Positions 26,170 through 34,730 of a stretch of 36,567 bases of DNA are shown in pieces. How positions within the stretch are numbered: the first letter of the stretch is position 1; every line of letters starts with the position of its first letter. The stretch covers positions 1 to 36,567 of the forward strand of contig CAIMVD010000362.1 of NCBI GenBank assembly GCA_903844815.1, written 5' to 3'. Under the pieces are notes generated by a model that worked only from the letters and a program-made list of their open reading frames with translations, ran no database searches and was not told the origin of the DNA. This stretch comes from an uncultured Bacteroidota bacterium. GTDB lineage: Bacteria; Bacteroidota; Bacteroidia; Bacteroidales; VadinHA17. The translations under genes and the position numbers were made by a program.

Positions 26170-27314
26170 AAACAATAATGTTTCAATTCCTTAATAAAAG
26201 ATTTGATCTCTTTAGTTAAATATGAAATATTTTCCTGTGTTAATTCATAGAAAAAAGGTAATCTAATTAAACAATCAGAGTATCGATCAGTATTCTGCAA
26301 TTCTCTCCCAGCATTTTTATTTCTATAGAATTCTGATTTATGCAAAGAAAGATAATGAAAAACAGCACCTATTCCTTTTTCTTTTAACCTAATTAACAAT
26401 TTATTACGGAACTCTCCATCCTGACATACAAGATAGAACATGTGAGCATTATTAGTTGCATAATCAGGGATTGCTGGTAATTTGAAAAAAAAATCAGATT
26501 CATGTAGATTAAGGTTTTCCAGATATGTGTTCCATATCTCTTTTCGTCTGTTTTGAATAATATCAAGATTTTCCAATTGCGCGTATTGATAAGCTGCAAT
26601 AATATCAGAGGGTAAAAAAGAAGAGCCTATATCAACCCACCCGTATTTATTCACCTCCCCTCTGAAAAACTCAGCCCGGTTGGTTCCTTTTTCCCATATT
26701 ATTTCAGAACGTCGCAAAAAGCGTTCATCATTAATTACCAGCATCCCACCTTCACCGCATTGTATATTCTTTGTTTCATGAAATGAGAAACATCCGAAAT
26801 GACCAATCCCTCCCAGTGGACGACCTTTGTAAAAGCTGTCCATTGCCTGAGCGGCATCCTCAACCACAAAAAGGTTATACTTTGACGCCAATGCCATTAT
26901 CTTATCCATGTCGCAGGCAACCCCGGCATAATGAACCGGAACAATTGCTTTTGTACGGTTAGTGATCAGCTCTTCAATTTTATCCTCATCAATACCGGGA
27001 TGATCGGCACGACTGTCTGCAAAAACAATTCTTGCTCCTCTTAACACAAACGCATTTGCTGTAGATACAAAGGTGTATGATGGCATTATGACCTCATCGC
27101 CCAGCTGAATATCACATAGAATTGCAGCCATCTCAAGTGCATCAGTGCAACTGGTTGTAAGCAGGCACTTTTTAAAGCCATATCGTTGCTGAAAGAAATC
27201 ATGGCATAGTTGTGTATAGTATCCATTACCAGATATTTTACCCCTGGTTACTACATCTTTTATATATTCAAGCTCTTTACCAGCAATGTATGGTTTATTG
27301 AAGGGAATTTGCAT
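26166..27314 (-). CDS. rffA: RffA/WecE-type dTDP-4-amino-4,6-dideoxygalactose transaminase
   Basis: The 382-residue PLP enzyme is strikingly similar to E. coli WecE/RffA: IPFNKPYIAGKELEYI (3-18), GDEVIMPSYTFVSTANAFV (72-90), KAIVPVHYAGVACDMD (122-137), VVEDAAQAMDS with D153, SFHETKN with Schiff-base K182, and YGWVDIGSSFLPSD. WecE aminates C4 of dTDP-4-keto-6-deoxyglucose to give dTDP-Fuc4N. No rmlA or rmlB is in the window, so the substrate must come from elsewhere. It overlaps the DltA-like ligase by 4 bp, linking aminosugar synthesis with acyl activation. No WecD-type N-acetyltransferase is evident next to it, so the fate of the 4-amino group is open. Confidence 0.88.
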   Translation of the reverse strand: MQIPFNKPYIAGKELEYIKDVVTRGKISGNGYYTQLCHDFFQQRYGFKKCLLTTSCTDALEMAAILCDIQLGDEVIMPSYTFVSTANAFVLRGARIVFADSRADHPGIDEDKIEELITNRTKAIVPVHYAGVACDMDKIMALASKYNLFVVEDAAQAMDSFYKGRPLGGIGHFGCFSFHETKNIQCGEGGMLVINDERFLRRSEIIWEKGTNRAEFFRGEVNKYGWVDIGSSFLPSDIIAAYQYAQLENLDIIQNRRKEIWNTYLENLNLHESDFFFKLPAIPDYATNNAHMFYLVCQDGEFRNKLLIRLKEKGIGAVFHYLSLHKSEFYRNKNAGRELQNTDRYSDCLIRLPFFYELTQENISYLTKEIKSFIKELKHYCL

Positions 27315-27316
27315 GT

Positions 27317-27676
27317 CTATTTACTTGAAATGATTATGCCAAGAATTATTAGAACCAACCCAATCACTTTAAATATAGAAATTGTTTCATTCATAAAAAT
27401 GATTGAAAAAATAAAAACCAGAACATAAGCTAAACTCATAAATGGATAAGCGTAGCTTAATTCAAATTTTGTTAATGCTGCCATCCAACAAATTGAAGCC
27501 ATAAAAGCCGATACAAATCCTGATAATACATATGGATCCAATAAAAGCTGAAGTATGAACATCAGTTTTGGAATAAAATTTTCAGGTAAATTGCCATGTA
27601 AAACAATTCTCTGCTTAAGGATCAATTGTCCATAAACTGTAAAGATAATTGTGAGGAAAATATACAAATAACCCAT
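27317..27676 (-). CDS. Small EamA/SMR-like four-helix transporter (ArnE-like)
   Basis: A 119-residue protein with four predicted membrane helices and the pattern of half-size EamA/small multidrug resistance-type proteins. FTVYGQLILKQR near residue 12 and WMAALTKFELSYAYPFMSLAYV (about 64-85) match ArnE/ArnF and related flippases. ArnE/ArnF move undecaprenyl-phosphate-aminoarabinose across the inner membrane. With GtrB-like synthases and several GT-C-like proteins in the same locus, a role in flipping a polyprenyl-phosphate sugar is reasonable. ArnE/F act as a pair, whereas only one such gene is seen here, so it may be a homodimer. It ends 2 bp before the RffA start. Drug export is a less likely alternative. 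Confidence 0.75.
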   Translation of the reverse strand: MGYLYIFLTIIFTVYGQLILKQRIVLHGNLPENFIPKLMFILQLLLDPYVLSGFVSAFMASICWMAALTKFELSYAYPFMSLAYVLVFIFSIIFMNETISIFKVIGLVLIILGIIISSK

Positions 27677-27687
27677 TTTAGAAGAAT

Positions 27688-28440
27688 TTATACCCGAACA
27701 ATTGCTTCAATATAAATAGCATTACTATATTCAGGTATACTCTCTCCAACAATAATCATTGCATTGGTAACTTCACTCGATAGTTTTAATGCTTTTATTT
27801 GATCTGTAGTAAATGGTTTAAGATAAATTCCTTTCTCGGTTTTAACCTCCAAATCAGCTTTTCTTAATAAATCTGTAATACTTTGGAGATCATAATATCT
27901 TTTGTGCCCAAATTCAATATCGCCTTTTCCTAATTGATAAATATCTCCCAAAAGATCTGAATAAAAACCTAATAGCCTATGGAATGATTTTGCGTTAGGC
28001 ACTGCAATAAACATTATGCCATCCTTTTTTAAGAATGATTTATATTTTCTTACAATAAATTCTGGATTATCTACATGTTCCAAAATAAATCCCATTTCAA
28101 TAAAATCGTATAATTCATCAGTAACAAAGTTTTCAAAATAATCATTAATTACCAAGACGTTTTCTATATTAAGGTTTTGATTTTTAAACTTTTCTATAAT
28201 TTCAGGTGACCCTTCAATAATAGTATAATTTATCAAATTAACTCCTATGTGTTTTATAATGCTTGATGAAACAATTTTATGCCCAATACCTAAACTAAGT
28301 ATTGAGGCATTTTTTTTTCTTTTTAAATTATCACCGATCTGTTTGCCGTACCAGGTAAGTTGAAGATAATTTTCGTCATAAAAATTATTTTGTGGATTAT
28401 AGGCTTCTGAATAGAGGTTTAGATTTTCTTTAATATTCAT
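27688..28440 (-). CDS. SAM-dependent methyltransferase-like protein
   Basis: The start is placed at 28440 (MNIKENLNLYSEAYNP, 250 residues), giving an 11-bp overlap with the metallophosphoesterase; the longer frame to 28509 would add 23 residues inside that gene. It has a class I methyltransferase architecture: a motif I-like ILSLGIGH segment with an altered glycine pattern, an acidic YTIIEGSPEII strand, FIEMGFILEHVDNPE (post-II) and FLKKDGIMFIAVPNAKSFHR. The last part is typical of Methyltransf_11/23-type enzymes that end strand 5 with an Asn/Pro-rich turn. It could methylate a sugar or a sugar-linked acid. The degenerate SAM loop leaves room for altered chemistry. Confidence 0.7.
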   Translation of the reverse strand: MNIKENLNLYSEAYNPQNNFYDENYLQLTWYGKQIGDNLKRKKNASILSLGIGHKIVSSSIIKHIGVNLINYTIIEGSPEIIEKFKNQNLNIENVLVINDYFENFVTDELYDFIEMGFILEHVDNPEFIVRKYKSFLKKDGIMFIAVPNAKSFHRLLGFYSDLLGDIYQLGKGDIEFGHKRYYDLQSITDLLRKADLEVKTEKGIYLKPFTTDQIKALKLSSEVTNAMIIVGESIPEYSNAIYIEAIVRV

Positions 28441-29116
28441 AATTATTTGATTTTGAAATTCGTTTCCCTGAATATAAATTTCGATAATAATACTCTTCAA
28501 ATCCCGCATTTTTCATTGCAAGTGCAACTTTATCAATATCATACTTAACTCTTTTTAAACTAATTACACCATCCTTATAGATGCAATAAGCTGCTTGGGG
28601 ATTATTATCCCTTGGCTGACCAACCGAACCCGGATTACAGTAAGTCTTATCAATGAGTTTATTAATGACTTGAATATGAGTATGTCCTGAAAAGAAATAC
28701 TTTTGGCTCTTATCCCTAAAATAATTAGAATCTATTTCATAGATATACTCATCTAATAAGTTATTCCATCCACCATGTACCATTGAAAGTTCTTTATTAT
28801 TAAAATAGGAGATGGATTTGTTAAGCCAATTGATAGAAGCCTCTGTAATTTCTTTTCTTTGAAAATCCAAACATTTATTAGCACTATGTGACCTTGGACA
28901 ACACACGCCATTTAAGATATAGAAATCATGGTTACCCATGATGTTAATAATTCTTCGTTTATCAAGTATTTCGATACACTCATTAATAAAGCAATAATAA
29001 CCAGCTACATCTCCCAACGAAATTATTTGGTCACAATTATTATTTTCAATATCATTAATAACTGCTTCCAATGCTGGTAAGTTGCCATGTATATCAGAAA
29101 TTATCGCTAATTTCAT
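28430..29116 (-). CDS. Calcineurin-like metallophosphoesterase (YfcE/MJ0936-like)
   Basis: The 228-residue protein has all metal-binding motifs of the calcineurin-like phosphoesterases: D8-x-H10 in SDIHGNLPAL, G35-D36, GNHD (61-64), H114 in VHGG, and GHTH (144-147). NPGSVGQPRD (161-170) is the typical late motif of the YfcE/MJ0936 branch, whose members act on phosphodiesters or phosphomonoesters. There is no signal peptide, so it is cytoplasmic. It starts inside the ATP-grasp gene (23-bp overlap) and ends inside the methyltransferase gene (11-bp overlap). This is unusual company for such an enzyme and suggests a substrate produced within the pathway, though a housekeeping role cannot be ruled out. 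Confidence 0.85.
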   Translation of the reverse strand: MKLAIISDIHGNLPALEAVINDIENNNCDQIISLGDVAGYYCFINECIEILDKRRIINIMGNHDFYILNGVCCPRSHSANKCLDFQRKEITEASINWLNKSISYFNNKELSMVHGGWNNLLDEYIYEIDSNYFRDKSQKYFFSGHTHIQVINKLIDKTYCNPGSVGQPRDNNPQAAYCIYKDGVISLKRVKYDIDKVALAMKNAGFEEYYYRNLYSGKRISKSNNYEY

Positions 29117-30062
29117 AAATAATATCTGCTATGTATCGTACTGCCTTTCCTTTTAGAACTTGAGATGGATTCGGTTTTGAGCTATTTAAAAAAAAGTCTA
29201 AACACATTTCCGCTTCATTATATCCAAAAGATGTTCTTATTGAGGTAGATGAAGAAATTCTGGGATTAATTTCCAGTAAAAAATATTCATCTCCATGTTT
29301 CCTAAACTGAAAATTTGTTGGTCCAATTGGCTTAAAAAGTCGAACCAGCCGGTTAATACTCTCATCAATTTTGTCAATTTCTACAACTTCTGCCGATTTT
29401 GTTGCTCCTTCTCCGCTTAGTTTTCTTTTGAAAATTATTGATCTGCTTGAATTGCCATCTCCATATCCAAATATTGCTGCAGTAAACTCTTCCTCATCTG
29501 TTCCAATATATTGCTGAATCATAAAGTCTCCTTTTGTTTTTTCCTTCCAATACTCATAATCAGCAGAATCATATATTTTCACTATCCCTTTACTGGCATA
29601 TGAACATCTTGGTTTTAATAGGAATGGTATTCCAACTAAATCCTTTGAGGTAGTAAAATCCTTTTCTACATATGTTGGTATTGCTGGGAAATTTGATTTT
29701 AAAAGAGTTTGATGCATCAACCATTTATCAAATGATTTAAAGATTAAGTCCTTATTGTTCAAAGCAACTTTAACTTTACTATCTACATTCTGTCCCTTGC
29801 TCGCCCAAAAAATAACATCTTGTTCAATGGCAGGAATAATCAAATCAATTTTATGTTTTATAAGTATTTCTTCTAATTGGTTCACATAGCCTGGGTCTTC
29901 AAGGGGTAAAACTTGTTCGAATGAATCACACCAATTTTGACCAACAGCGTTAGGGAAAATGTCAATCCCAATTATTTTAACATCGTATTTGGATGAGCGG
30001 AGAGAGTTTATTACACCATATCCAATTACTGCACCTACACCAGTTACTAGTATGTTCTTCAT
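29094..30062 (-). CDS. ATP-grasp ligase (CarB-like fold)
   Basis: The 322-residue protein has an N-terminal Rossmann-like half (ILVTGVGAVIGYGV, 4-17), an ATP-grasp lysine in PFLLKPRCSYASKG (146-159, K150) and the metal/ATP-binding end FLLEINPRISSST (261-273, E264, N266, R268). ATP-grasp enzymes join a carboxylate, via an acyl phosphate, to an amine or thiol. Homologues resembling the carbamoyl-phosphate synthase large subunit recur in surface-glycan loci, mostly without a tested function. Joining an amino acid to an amino sugar or uronic acid is a reasonable guess. It is co-translated with the metallophosphoesterase (23-bp overlap). A second, distinct ATP-grasp gene lies at 31060-32175. Confidence 0.8.
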   Translation of the reverse strand: MKNILVTGVGAVIGYGVINSLRSSKYDVKIIGIDIFPNAVGQNWCDSFEQVLPLEDPGYVNQLEEILIKHKIDLIIPAIEQDVIFWASKGQNVDSKVKVALNNKDLIFKSFDKWLMHQTLLKSNFPAIPTYVEKDFTTSKDLVGIPFLLKPRCSYASKGIVKIYDSADYEYWKEKTKGDFMIQQYIGTDEEEFTAAIFGYGDGNSSRSIIFKRKLSGEGATKSAEVVEIDKIDESINRLVRLFKPIGPTNFQFRKHGDEYFLLEINPRISSSTSIRTSFGYNEAEMCLDFFLNSSKPNPSQVLKGKAVRYIADIIYEISDNF

Positions 30063-30120
30063 TTTTATACTAACAAATTTTTAAAAGATTTTGGCAACAG
30101 GATAAGTGCCCGTCAAAATC

Positions 30121-31056
30121 TCAAATTGATTTATAGATATTACGAACTATAAATGTTTGTCTGTTTTTTACCTGGTTAAATAGTTTATCTATGTAAATAC
30201 CTATTAAACCAAGTGAACTAACTATAATTCCAAGCGAAAAAAGCAATACCACAATTACAAAAGTAAATCCTGAAAGAATTTCGTTAGGGTAAAAAAGTTT
30301 CTTCACAATGAAATATCCACCTGTAAGAATACTTAAAGATGCTATAAAAATCCCGGTTTTGAATAAAAGAACCAAAGGGTATGAAGAGAAAGAAGTTATT
30401 GCCTGCAAACTTAAAAGTAATCTTTTTCTAAATGTATAAGTACTTTTGCCCTCCCTTAATCCTTTTTTTATTGTCAAAGGTATTTGTTTAAAGCCTGCCC
30501 ATTGCATCATACCAGCAAGAAATATGTTTTTATCCCCCATTTTTACTACTTCATCCACAAATCTTTTTGTCATCAATCTCTCTGCAAGACTGTTAGAATG
30601 AACTTTGATGTCAGTAAGGCTATTAAATAACTTGTAGAATATGCTACCTAAAATTCTCTCAATAAAAAAACCTTTTCTTTTATCTTGAATTCCAAATACT
30701 ACATCACAATCTATATTTCTTTCCATTGTTTTGTAAAACTTAGACAAGGTCGTTGGTGGTACCTCCATATCACAATCAATTAAGAAAACCAGCTCACCTG
30801 ATGAATATGTTAAGCCAGCCATAATTGCATTATGATGACCAAAATTTCGTGACAAATCTATTACAATGATATTTTTATCCTTTTCTCTAAGTTTTAAAAC
30901 CTCATTTAGGGAATTATCTGGAGATCCATCATTTACAAATATAATTTCATAACTAAGGCATTGTATTTCGGCCAAAGTAATAATGCATTGAGAATAAAAA
31001 TCATGTATAAAATTTTCAGATTTATACATTGTTGTTACTATTGACAAATGAGGCAT
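30121..31056 (-). CDS. Family 2 glycosyltransferase, GtrB-like with two C-terminal membrane helices
   Basis: The 311-residue protein has a GT-A domain with IVTTMYKSENFI (6-17), FVNDGSPDNSL (40-50), LSRNFGHHNAIMAGL (68-82) and an intact metal-binding DCD (94-96). Two C-terminal helices at about 228-250 and 263-290 give the GtrB topology. GtrB-type enzymes attach a sugar to undecaprenyl phosphate for flipping and use by a membrane glycosyltransferase. It lies between the two ATP-grasp genes, 3 bp after the first. Unlike the GtrB-like protein at 17053-18021 its DxD motif is canonical. Confidence 0.85.
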   Translation of the reverse strand: MPHLSIVTTMYKSENFIHDFYSQCIITLAEIQCLSYEIIFVNDGSPDNSLNEVLKLREKDKNIIVIDLSRNFGHHNAIMAGLTYSSGELVFLIDCDMEVPPTTLSKFYKTMERNIDCDVVFGIQDKRKGFFIERILGSIFYKLFNSLTDIKVHSNSLAERLMTKRFVDEVVKMGDKNIFLAGMMQWAGFKQIPLTIKKGLREGKSTYTFRKRLLLSLQAITSFSSYPLVLLFKTGIFIASLSILTGGYFIVKKLFYPNEILSGFTFVIVVLLFSLGIIVSSLGLIGIYIDKLFNQVKNRQTFIVRNIYKSI

Positions 31057-31059
31057 ATT

Positions 31060-32175
31060 TTAAATTTTTATGCGTTTTTCTGCTTGATAAATACAATATC
31101 CAGACCTGTCGGCACTCTGTTTCAAAGGTATTAATTCTTCTGAGGTTATTTCTGATCGTACTATATTATGCTGATCTTCATTATCAATGAATTCTCGAAC
31201 ATGTTTTGATATTTCAGAATAGAAGTAAACCCCGGAAAATTTTTTATGACTCTTCTCAGGGATTTCAAACTTTCCAACGGCAACCTGTAGCACTCCTTTA
31301 AGGAAATCATATCCAGTTGAAAGATATACCAGGTCGGAACCAATAAAATCTCCACCCATTCTTGCGCCGATCTCTGTAACATATATACCTTTTGAAGAGA
31401 TTATAAACTCAGGATGACTTGCGCCGTTTCCAATCTCTAATGCATCAAGTCCTTTTTTTGAAGCTTCAAAAATTTCTTTTTGAATGTCTTGTGGCAATTG
31501 ACTAGGCTGATGATGGGCCAGTTCCACAAAGTGAGGAGCCCCTGAGGTTTCCTTATCGGTTATAGTTAACCCGTAATGAACACCACTATAGCTTATCATT
31601 TCGACACTTACTTCGATCCCTTCAACAAATTCTTCAACAATTGCCTGATTACATAATGAAGATTTCAATGCAATTTTAGTCGCAAACTTAAGTTCATTTT
31701 CATCTAAAACTTTCGTAACCCCCTTGCTGCCAGAACGATCAACCGGCTTAACAATCGCAGGATAACTAATGCTCTTCCCAACAGTTCGTGCATCAGATAT
31801 ATTTTTAATAAGAAAAAAAACAGGGCAGTTCAAACCAACTTCCTTTAACCTTTCCCTCATTAAAAATTTATTAGTTGAATACCTGGCTGAATCAATACTG
31901 TTACCAGTCAGTCCCATTTTTGAAGCAACATAGCTCACTGTTGGTACAGCAACATCTGAGGCGATGGATAGGATTCCATTTATATTTTCTTTCTGACAAA
32001 TTTCGAGTATTAATTCCTTCTCAACAATGGAAATCGGATAAAAAGTATCACAATAATCTTTAGCAACAGCTCCTTCCTCCCAGGCAAATCCAATAGTTTT
32101 AATCCCGATTTCTTTTGCTTTCAGGTAAACAGGTAGTTGAAGGTAACTGGCTCCTATTATGGCTACATTCTTCAC
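31060..32175 (-). CDS. ATP-grasp ligase (carboxylate-amine ligase-like)
   Basis: The 371-residue protein has an N-terminal preATP-grasp Rossmann half (VAIIGASYLQLPVYLKA, 4-20), the NKFLMRERLKEVG segment (102-114), ATP-binding YPAIVKPVDRSGSKGV (138-153, K143), IVEEFVEGIEVSVEM (179-193) and the metal site VTEIGARMGGD (266-276, E268, R272). A HHQPSQLP motif near 221 resembles that of dipeptide/L-amino-acid ligase-type ATP-grasp enzymes. It likely forms an amide or peptide bond during decoration of the glycan or its precursor, but this is inference. It is the first core gene after the Wzc-like kinase, 69 bp downstream, and is followed 3 bp later by a GtrB-like GT2. Confidence 0.8.
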   Translation of the reverse strand: MKNVAIIGASYLQLPVYLKAKEIGIKTIGFAWEEGAVAKDYCDTFYPISIVEKELILEICQKENINGILSIASDVAVPTVSYVASKMGLTGNSIDSARYSTNKFLMRERLKEVGLNCPVFFLIKNISDARTVGKSISYPAIVKPVDRSGSKGVTKVLDENELKFATKIALKSSLCNQAIVEEFVEGIEVSVEMISYSGVHYGLTITDKETSGAPHFVELAHHQPSQLPQDIQKEIFEASKKGLDALEIGNGASHPEFIISSKGIYVTEIGARMGGDFIGSDLVYLSTGYDFLKGVLQVAVGKFEIPEKSHKKFSGVYFYSEISKHVREFIDNEDQHNIVRSEITSEELIPLKQSADRSGYCIYQAEKRIKI

Positions 32176-32244
32176 TTTGAAGTTACTGTATGCGTATGTA
32201 ATTTAAGCATTTTCCCATATGGCGCAAAATTTTTAGCAAAAAGA

Positions 32245-34692
32245 TCAATCTTCCGTGTAATAATCCTTTGAACCTTTTTTTCTTTTCTTCCCTTGCCCAT
32301 AGGAGTAACCGTATCCTCCATAATAATGGTTACCATAGTACGTATGTCCATAATAATAACCATAACCGTGATAGTAGTTATATCGCATGCCATAACCGTA
32401 GTAACCGCTAAGGCTTATGTCGTTCATGACGATTGCCATGTTCTTAAGTTCTCCCTGTTGGCGAAGCTGTTCCATCATTTCAAGTGAATTCCTTGACGTG
32501 TAACGCTGTCGGACTATAAAGATGTTTACATCAACTTCCTTTGAGAGAAGTAAGCCATCGGTTACGAGCCCAACGGGCGGAGTGTCTATCAGGATGAAGT
32601 CATAATCGCGTCTGGCCCTATCGAGAAATTCGTGCATCCTGGGACTGTCGATAAGCTCGGAGGGATTTGGCGGACGGGGACCGGCAGGTACGTAGGAGAG
32701 GTTTTTAATATGGGTCTCCTGTATGATCTGCTCGTAGCTGTTGCTACCGCTTAAGTAGGTGCTCATTCCGAATTCATCCCCAAGATCAAAGACTTTATCC
32801 ATACGAGGTTTTCGGAGGTCAAGACCGATAAGGAGTACACGCTTTCCGAGCATACCTACAATTGCTGCAAGGTTTACAGAGAAAAAGGTCTTTCCCTCAC
32901 CACTAACGGTGGAAGAGACAGCGACAACTGCAGCCTGCTCCTCTTTCACATAATATTTGAGTGAAGTCCTGACTGAACGGAAGGATTCAGCAAGTGATGA
33001 CCCGGGCTTTCTGACAACAGGGATGTCGGAAGCTGATTCGCTGTGACCTATGTAGCCTATCACCGGTATCTTAGTCTTCTTCTCAATGTCTCTTTTATCG
33101 ATTATTTTGTCATCTAAAAGGTTAATAACAAGGATGATTCCTGCCGGCATCAAAAGGCCAAGCATTATAGCCATGATGAGGTTCTTTTTTGCTGTCGGCT
33201 TTATCTGGGCGGAGCTGTAGACCGAAGCACGGTCGATGATCCTGTTATCAGAGGTGTTAGAGGCCTTTGTGATTGCAGATTCCGAATTTTTTTCGAGGAG
33301 GGTTGTATAGATTGCATTGTTAAGATCAAACTTGCGCTGGATGTTAATAAGCTTACGTTCGAGAGAAGGTAGTTTTTCAAGTTCACTCTCAATCATCGTA
33401 ACCTTATTTTCTGTCTTTGCAATAAGGTCCTTCAGGTTATCCATATTGTTCTTTACATTCTCCATCAGGGCTGCACGGGCCTCTTCCATCTGTTTAAGTA
33501 TAAGGGTGGTGGCAGGAGATTCGCCGCTGAAATTCATACCCATCTTGTTAATCTCCTTCTGATAACCAGTAAGCTCATTAATTAATGACATCAGGAGCAC
33601 ATCATTGATGCCAATTACGGAAGGTGAGATTATTGTACCGCTCTGATTTTTTGCTTTAACATATTCTTCAAGGTACCTGAAATACTGAAGCTGCAGCTCA
33701 AAGGCTGTCTTTTCGTTATCGACTGTCTCAATCTTCGACTGGATACGGGATCCCTCTGTTGAAAGGTCAATGAACTTATTATTCTTACGGAAAAACTCGA
33801 GGTTATCTTCAGCTTTTCCAAGAGAGTCGGAGAGGATGACCAACTGCCTCTTAATAAAGTTCATAGCACTATCCGCTGCAAGGTTCTTATTCTCGAGGCC
33901 CTGACGTATATAGACATCCATCAGCTTGTTGAGGTAGTCGATCTCCTGCTGAAGAACAGGTCCTGTTACTGATAGAGTAAGGATGGTCGACTGGTTGTTA
34001 GAAATACCAACATTCAGCTTATTCATGTAATTGCTGGCCAAACCGTTAGGATCTAAAAAATAAAAATAGTAGCTATTATAAGAGGCTACGTCAAGAATTT
34101 GTTTACCAGGCTCGTACGGCAAAATCGAAAAATCAAATCCTGCTTCCTGGAACCTCTCACCGAAACCCAGCTCCTTTTCTATTGAAGGACTACCTTCTAT
34201 CGAAAGACGGTACCTTTCATTTGAAAGAATATCAATATTTACTCTGATCCATTTGGGCTGATTATCTATTGAAGCATACCTAACAACAAAAGGGCTATCA
34301 TTATATAGGTTTGCCTCCGCTACCTTTCTGCGTCCGACACCAATGTAGGCGATATGAAAAGAGGGCATTTCGTTTATTACTTCTTGGTTAATGGTTAATG
34401 ATTTAATGATCGCTATCTCATTATTAACACTCACCTGTGATCGGGCGTTTGTAGCACCAGGCATCATGCTTAGCGCGTTGATTGCAAACCTGTCGTCTTT
34501 AATTAACATTGTTGAAGATACTGTATACATCTTAGTCGAATACCTGTTTACAGCATAAGCCACCGGAACGGCAATAAGCATCGAAAGCACGAACCAGTAC
34601 CAGTTACTCAGGAATAACGAAATCCAGCGCCTTATGTCGAGGGATTCTTCTTCGAGAGAATTAAAATCAGATGTATTTTGTTGTGTATCCAT
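32245..34692 (-). CDS. Wzc-like polysaccharide co-polymerase and BY-type tyrosine kinase
   Basis: The 815-residue inner-membrane protein has the Wzc layout. There is a first helix at about 31-48, a periplasmic Wzz domain with long helical segments (about 265-480, including a GNVR-like LPSLERKLINIQRKFDLNNAIY region at 441-462), and a second helix at about 504-526. A cytoplasmic BY-kinase domain follows, with Walker A SGEGKT (597-602, K601), Walker A' LLIGLDLRKPR (620-630, D625) and Walker B ILIDTPP (700-706, D703). The tail after residue 760 is exceptionally tyrosine-rich: 19 of the last 54 residues are Tyr, followed by a basic KKRKKGSK patch. It controls chain length and export with the Wza-like lipoprotein encoded upstream. 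No matching tyrosine phosphatase is in the window. Confidence 0.93.
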   Translation of the reverse strand: MDTQQNTSDFNSLEEESLDIRRWISLFLSNWYWFVLSMLIAVPVAYAVNRYSTKMYTVSSTMLIKDDRFAINALSMMPGATNARSQVSVNNEIAIIKSLTINQEVINEMPSFHIAYIGVGRRKVAEANLYNDSPFVVRYASIDNQPKWIRVNIDILSNERYRLSIEGSPSIEKELGFGERFQEAGFDFSILPYEPGKQILDVASYNSYYFYFLDPNGLASNYMNKLNVGISNNQSTILTLSVTGPVLQQEIDYLNKLMDVYIRQGLENKNLAADSAMNFIKRQLVILSDSLGKAEDNLEFFRKNNKFIDLSTEGSRIQSKIETVDNEKTAFELQLQYFRYLEEYVKAKNQSGTIISPSVIGINDVLLMSLINELTGYQKEINKMGMNFSGESPATTLILKQMEEARAALMENVKNNMDNLKDLIAKTENKVTMIESELEKLPSLERKLINIQRKFDLNNAIYTTLLEKNSESAITKASNTSDNRIIDRASVYSSAQIKPTAKKNLIMAIMLGLLMPAGIILVINLLDDKIIDKRDIEKKTKIPVIGYIGHSESASDIPVVRKPGSSLAESFRSVRTSLKYYVKEEQAAVVAVSSTVSGEGKTFFSVNLAAIVGMLGKRVLLIGLDLRKPRMDKVFDLGDEFGMSTYLSGSNSYEQIIQETHIKNLSYVPAGPRPPNPSELIDSPRMHEFLDRARRDYDFILIDTPPVGLVTDGLLLSKEVDVNIFIVRQRYTSRNSLEMMEQLRQQGELKNMAIVMNDISLSGYYGYGMRYNYYHGYGYYYGHTYYGNHYYGGYGYSYGQGKKRKKGSKDYYTED

Positions 34693-34730
34693 ATATGTGT
34701 ATTGAACGGATGTTTCTCGTTTATGAATTG

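Noticed and set aside
28441-28509. 23-residue extension of the methyltransferase-like protein
   Set aside because: It would overlap the metallophosphoesterase by 80 bp; the internal Met gives an 11-bp overlap like the neighbours.
32172-32487. ORFs of 64-73 codons on both strands near the end of the Wzc-like gene
   Set aside because: They are shadows of the low-complexity Tyr-codon tract of the kinase tail and resemble no protein family.
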